Part shown: positions 6,332 through 8,097 of the stretch, one piece after another
Position numbering within the stretch: position 1 is the first letter of the stretch
How the letters are laid out: each line of letters opens with the position of its first letter
Source: Pseudomonadota bacterium
GTDB taxonomy: Bacteria > Pseudomonadota > Gammaproteobacteria > Xanthomonadales > Xanthomonadaceae
NCBI GenBank assembly: GCA_023438325.1
Contig: JAEXRB010000257.1
Coordinates: 1-8,097 of the forward strand
Length of the DNA: 8,097 nt
Direction: 5' to 3'
The notes under the pieces: generated by a model
Told to the model about the DNA's origin: nothing
Database searches by the model: none
Seen by the model: the letters and a program-made list of their open reading frames with translations, nothing else
Position numbers and translations under genes: made by a program

Positions 6332-6377
6332 CACAGCCGAGCTGCCGGAACGGTGGCGCACACGGATGTGCGCCATG

Positions 6378-6419
6378 AAAAACAACACGGCCGGGACGAG
6401 AAGCTCTCGCCCGGCCGTG
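6378..6419 (-). terminator. Strong intrinsic terminator of the FKBP gene
   Basis: Arms CACGGCCGGG (6386-6395) and CCCGGCCGTG (6410-6419) pair perfectly over 10 bp, extended by CGAGA/TCTCG with one bulged A and a 3-nt loop. On the minus strand the stem is followed by TTGTTTTT, a classical U-tract. It lies 50 bp past the FKBP stop codon. The U-tract coincides with the first bases of the partial fourth repeat unit. Confidence 0.9.
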
Positions 6420-6436
6420 GGGGTGTCATCGCGCGA

Positions 6437-6458
6437 TTCCGGGTGACAGAACCCGGAA
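6437..6458. other. Extra 8-bp hairpin between FKBP stop and terminator
   Basis: TTCCGGGT (6437-6444) and ACCCGGAA (6451-6458) are perfectly complementary with a 6-nt loop. No T-tract follows. It would sit in the 3' untranslated RNA of the FKBP gene and might protect the 3' end. Confidence 0.5.
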
Positions 6459-6469
6459 CGCAGCGGCAA

Positions 6470-7150
6470 TCACTTGACTTCGACCAGCTTCACGTCGAAC
6501 ACGACCGCTTGGCTGGGGCCGATCGGCGAACGCGGATTGTCGCCATACGCCTGATCGGACGGGAAAAACACTTCCCAGCGCGAACCCTGCGACATCATCG
6601 GCAGGATCTGACGCAGGCCCGGCAGCGGCGCTTCAGTCACGGCAATGGTTACCGGCTCGTTGCCCTGATAGGTGCTGGCAAATTCCTGCCCGGTGGAGAG
6701 CGAGCCACGGAAGTGGATCGACACGGTGGAGTTGGCCGTGGGCTTGGCGCCGGTACCATTCTCGATCACGCGGTACTGGATGCCCGAGGACAGCGTCTGC
6801 ACGCCGGTCTTGGAACGGTTCTGGGCAAGGAAGGCATCGCTCTTGCGCTTGTTTTCGGCAGCCACCTTGTCGAACTCGGCCTTGGCCTCGGCGACCATCT
6901 TCTTCTGCATCGACTCCAGCGCCGCACCCATCTGCTCGGGCGGCACGGATGGATCACGCTTGGCGTAACCATCCTGAACTGCACGAATGACCGTATTCAG
7001 GTCGACGTCGAGCTTGCGCTCGGACATGTCGCGTCCGATCTGATAGCCCACCGCATAGCTCAACTTGCCCTTTTCGGACGTTGTGTCCTGCGCCACAGCA
7101 CCGCTCATCGTTGTGGCCGCCAACAACGCGACCGTCCAGCGCAACTTCAT
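6470..7150 (-). CDS. Periplasmic FKBP-type peptidyl-prolyl isomerase (Mip/FkpA-like)
   Basis: The protein has 226 residues. The signal peptide is MKLRWTVALLAATTMSGAVA, with cleavage after Ala20. An FKBP N-terminal dimerisation domain follows (about 27-110: KLSYAVGYQIGRDM, ending in a long charged helix KKMVAEAKAEFDKVAAENKRK). The FKBP C-terminal domain is at about 124-226 (YRVIENGTGAKP, VSIHFRGSL, PSDQAYGD, VVFDVKLVEV). Mip/FkpA relatives fold periplasmic and outer-membrane proteins. Aligned on FKBP12, Tyr82 and Phe99 are kept (Tyr202, Phe218), but Tyr26 is Phe147, Asp37 is Ala158, Phe46 is Ile169 and Trp59 is Leu179. Isomerase or drug-binding activity may therefore be weak, with chaperone activity retained. 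The start is secured by AGGAG (7162-7158) 7 nt before ATG 7150. A strong terminator follows. The gene appears monocistronic. Confidence 0.92.
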   Translation of the reverse strand: MKLRWTVALLAATTMSGAVAQDTTSEKGKLSYAVGYQIGRDMSERKLDVDLNTVIRAVQDGYAKRDPSVPPEQMGAALESMQKKMVAEAKAEFDKVAAENKRKSDAFLAQNRSKTGVQTLSSGIQYRVIENGTGAKPTANSTVSIHFRGSLSTGQEFASTYQGNEPVTIAVTEAPLPGLRQILPMMSQGSRWEVFFPSDQAYGDNPRSPIGPSQAVVFDVKLVEVK

Positions 7151-7162
7151 GCTTTCTCTCCT

Positions 7163-7363
7163 GAGTGGATCGGCCACACCCGTGACCGACAACAACGCGC
7201 AAGAATAACGCTCCCAATGATGAACCGCCACTTGCTACGCAAAACCGGGGGCAAAGACCTCGGCAGGCGAGGAAAGGTTCCCATGCCGGGCGTTCGATGC
7301 CGGCTACATTCGATGCCAGCTACACTTGCCGGTCTTGTCTCCGCCTGTTCCAGGAAATCCGTC
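7163..7363. promoter_or_regulatory. Divergent intergenic region between FKBP and enoyl-CoA hydratase genes
   Basis: About 200 bp must hold both outward promoters, but I cannot point to a convincing -35/-10 pair for either. It contains two tandem 16-bp repeats (7293-7324) and a small CCTCG/CGAGG inverted repeat (7258-7272). AGGA at 7352-7355, 8 nt before ATG 7364, serves the hydratase gene. Confidence 0.5.
7293..7324. repeat. Tandem 16-bp direct repeat, two copies
   Basis: TTCGATGCCGGCTACA (7293-7308) is followed directly by TTCGATGCCAGCTACA (7309-7324), with one difference. The pair ends 39 bp before the hydratase start codon, in the expected promoter/operator zone. It may be a pair of regulator sites or a simple slippage duplication. 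Confidence 0.85.
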
Positions 7364-8097
7364 ATGTCCTTTGAAAACCTCCTGATCGAAAACCTCGGCG
7401 CGGTACGCCGCATCACCGTCAACCGCCCGGACAAGCTCAATGCACTGAACGCGCAGACGCTGGCCGAGCTGGACCGCGCCTTCACGGCCGCAGGGGAAGA
7501 CGACTCGGTGCGCGTGGTGATCGTGCGAGGCGCAGGCGAAAAAGCCTTCATCGCCGGCGCCGACATTTCCGAACTGGCCGTCGTCACGCCGGTGCAGGCA
7601 CGCGACTTTGCCCGCCACGGCCAGCGCACCATGCGCACCATCGAAACGCTCGGCAAGCCGGTCATTGCACAGATCAATGGTTATGCCTTGGGCGGCGGCA
7701 TGGAGCTGGCACTGGCCTGCCATCTGCGCATCGCCAGCGAGAAGGCCCGCCTCGGCCAGCCGGAAATCAACCTCGGCGTATTGCCGGGCTTCGGCGGCAC
7801 CCAGCGTCTGTTGCGCATGACCGGGCGTGGCGCCACGCTGGAACTGTGCCTGACCGGCGCGCAGATCGATGCCGCACGCGCCTTTCAGCTCAACATCGTC
7901 AACCAGGTCGTGGCCGCCGATGAACTGGAAGCGACAACGCTGGCCCTGGCTGAACAACTTGCCGCCGCCGCGCCCGAAGCGCTGCGCAGCATTCTGGACG
8001 CCGTGATTCTCGGCGGCGAATCCGACCTGGTCACCGGTCTGGACTACGAAGCCCAGGCCTTCGCCACCTGTGCTGCGACCGAAGACATGCGCGAAGG
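7364..8097 (+). CDS. Enoyl-CoA hydratase (crotonase), 3' end outside window
   Basis: 244 complete codons are present of a family usually about 260 long, so nearly the whole protein is here. It reads as a classical hydratase: VNRPDKLNALNAQTL (19-33), oxyanion segment AFIAGADI (61-68), NGYALGGGMELALACHLRIAS with catalytic Glu114, and GQPEINLGVLPGFGGTQRL with the second catalytic Glu134. Both Glu residues of the hydratase mechanism are kept, unlike the isomerase-like paralogue at 3203. It hydrates trans-2-enoyl-CoA to 3-hydroxyacyl-CoA in beta-oxidation or related CoA pathways, in the cytoplasm. The start ATG has AGGA 8 nt upstream. It is divergent from the FKBP gene with tandem 16-bp repeats in the promoter zone. 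The chain-length preference cannot be read from the sequence; a short-chain enzyme is most usual for this type. Confidence 0.93.
   Translation, partial: MSFENLLIENLGAVRRITVNRPDKLNALNAQTLAELDRAFTAAGEDDSVRVVIVRGAGEKAFIAGADISELAVVTPVQARDFARHGQRTMRTIETLGKPVIAQINGYALGGGMELALACHLRIASEKARLGQPEINLGVLPGFGGTQRLLRMTGRGATLELCLTGAQIDAARAFQLNIVNQVVAADELEATTLALAEQLAAAAPEALRSILDAVILGGESDLVTGLDYEAQAFATCAATEDMRE

Larger units (their letters stand above)
6164..6382. repeat. Three tandem 71-bp units, each with two hairpins
   Basis: Units lie at 6164-6234, 6235-6305 and 6306-6376, with GAAAAA (6377-6382) starting a fourth that then diverges. Unit 2 differs from unit 1 at two bases (CCGAG to CGGAA) and unit 3 at one (GTGACG to GTGGCG). 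Every unit holds an A-tract/T-tract hairpin (AAAAACGGC with GCCGTTTTT, 6-nt loop) and a second hairpin with loop CGGA (6212-6233 in unit 1). The second stem is TGACGCACA/TGTGCGCCA with one mismatch in units 1 and 2, and a perfect 9-bp TGGCGCACA/TGTGCGCCA in unit 3. The 71-bp period is not a multiple of three and no coding frame persists. The array fills almost all of the space between the FKBP and Nudix genes. It may be a structured intergenic repeat family that expanded locally; I do not recognise it as a named family. Confidence 0.95.

Noticed and set aside
6164..6376. CRISPR array
   Set aside because: Repeats are directly adjacent 71-bp tandem units with no variable spacers and no cas genes nearby.
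6260..6469. Minus-strand open frame of 69 codons across the 71-bp repeats
   Set aside because: It starts among the FKBP terminator hairpins and its peptide repeat shifts frame because 71 is not a multiple of three. There is no ribosome site or family match; it is a by-product of the repeats.

Overview
The window is GC-rich, densely packed bacterial DNA. The gene families and protein flavour suggest a gammaproteobacterium, most likely Xanthomonadales (Lysobacterales), perhaps Rhodanobacteraceae. That placement is an inference from family resemblance; no rRNA or marker gene is present. All nine genes belong to known families. Seven are complete and two run off the window edges. There are no tRNA or rRNA genes, CRISPR arrays, transposases or phage genes.

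Left part (1-3114): a minus-strand pair encodes a periplasmic copper chaperone of the PCuAC type (1126-1572) and, downstream, an endonuclease/exonuclease/phosphatase-fold lipoprotein (1064 to beyond position 1). Divergent to them, only 42 bp away, is an exported DUF4139 protein (1615-3114), followed by a GC-rich hairpin.

Middle (3203-6146): a plus-strand crotonase-fold protein resembling mitochondrial-type 3,2-enoyl-CoA isomerase converges on a minus-strand series. In transcription order that series is FKBP-type isomerase (7150-6470), CoA-pyrophosphatase-like Nudix hydrolase (6146-5520), 3-mercaptopyruvate sulfurtransferase (5294-4446) and a small DUF3817 membrane protein (4386-4048). The last two are probably co-transcribed.

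Right part (6147-8097): the space between the FKBP gene and the Nudix gene holds the most unusual structure in the window. It is a strong terminator for the FKBP gene, followed at once by three tandem 71-bp units (6164-6376). Each unit carries a bidirectional terminator-like hairpin and a second hairpin. A divergent enoyl-CoA hydratase gene (7364 to beyond 8097) follows, with two tandem 16-bp repeats ahead of it.

The genes do not form one pathway. Loose themes are fatty-acid/CoA metabolism (two crotonases and a CoA pyrophosphatase) and the cell envelope (copper chaperone, FKBP isomerase, DUF4139 protein and lipoprotein). I see no convincing new multi-gene system. The best lead is the 71-bp repeat array, which appears to insulate, or conditionally control, the Nudix gene.
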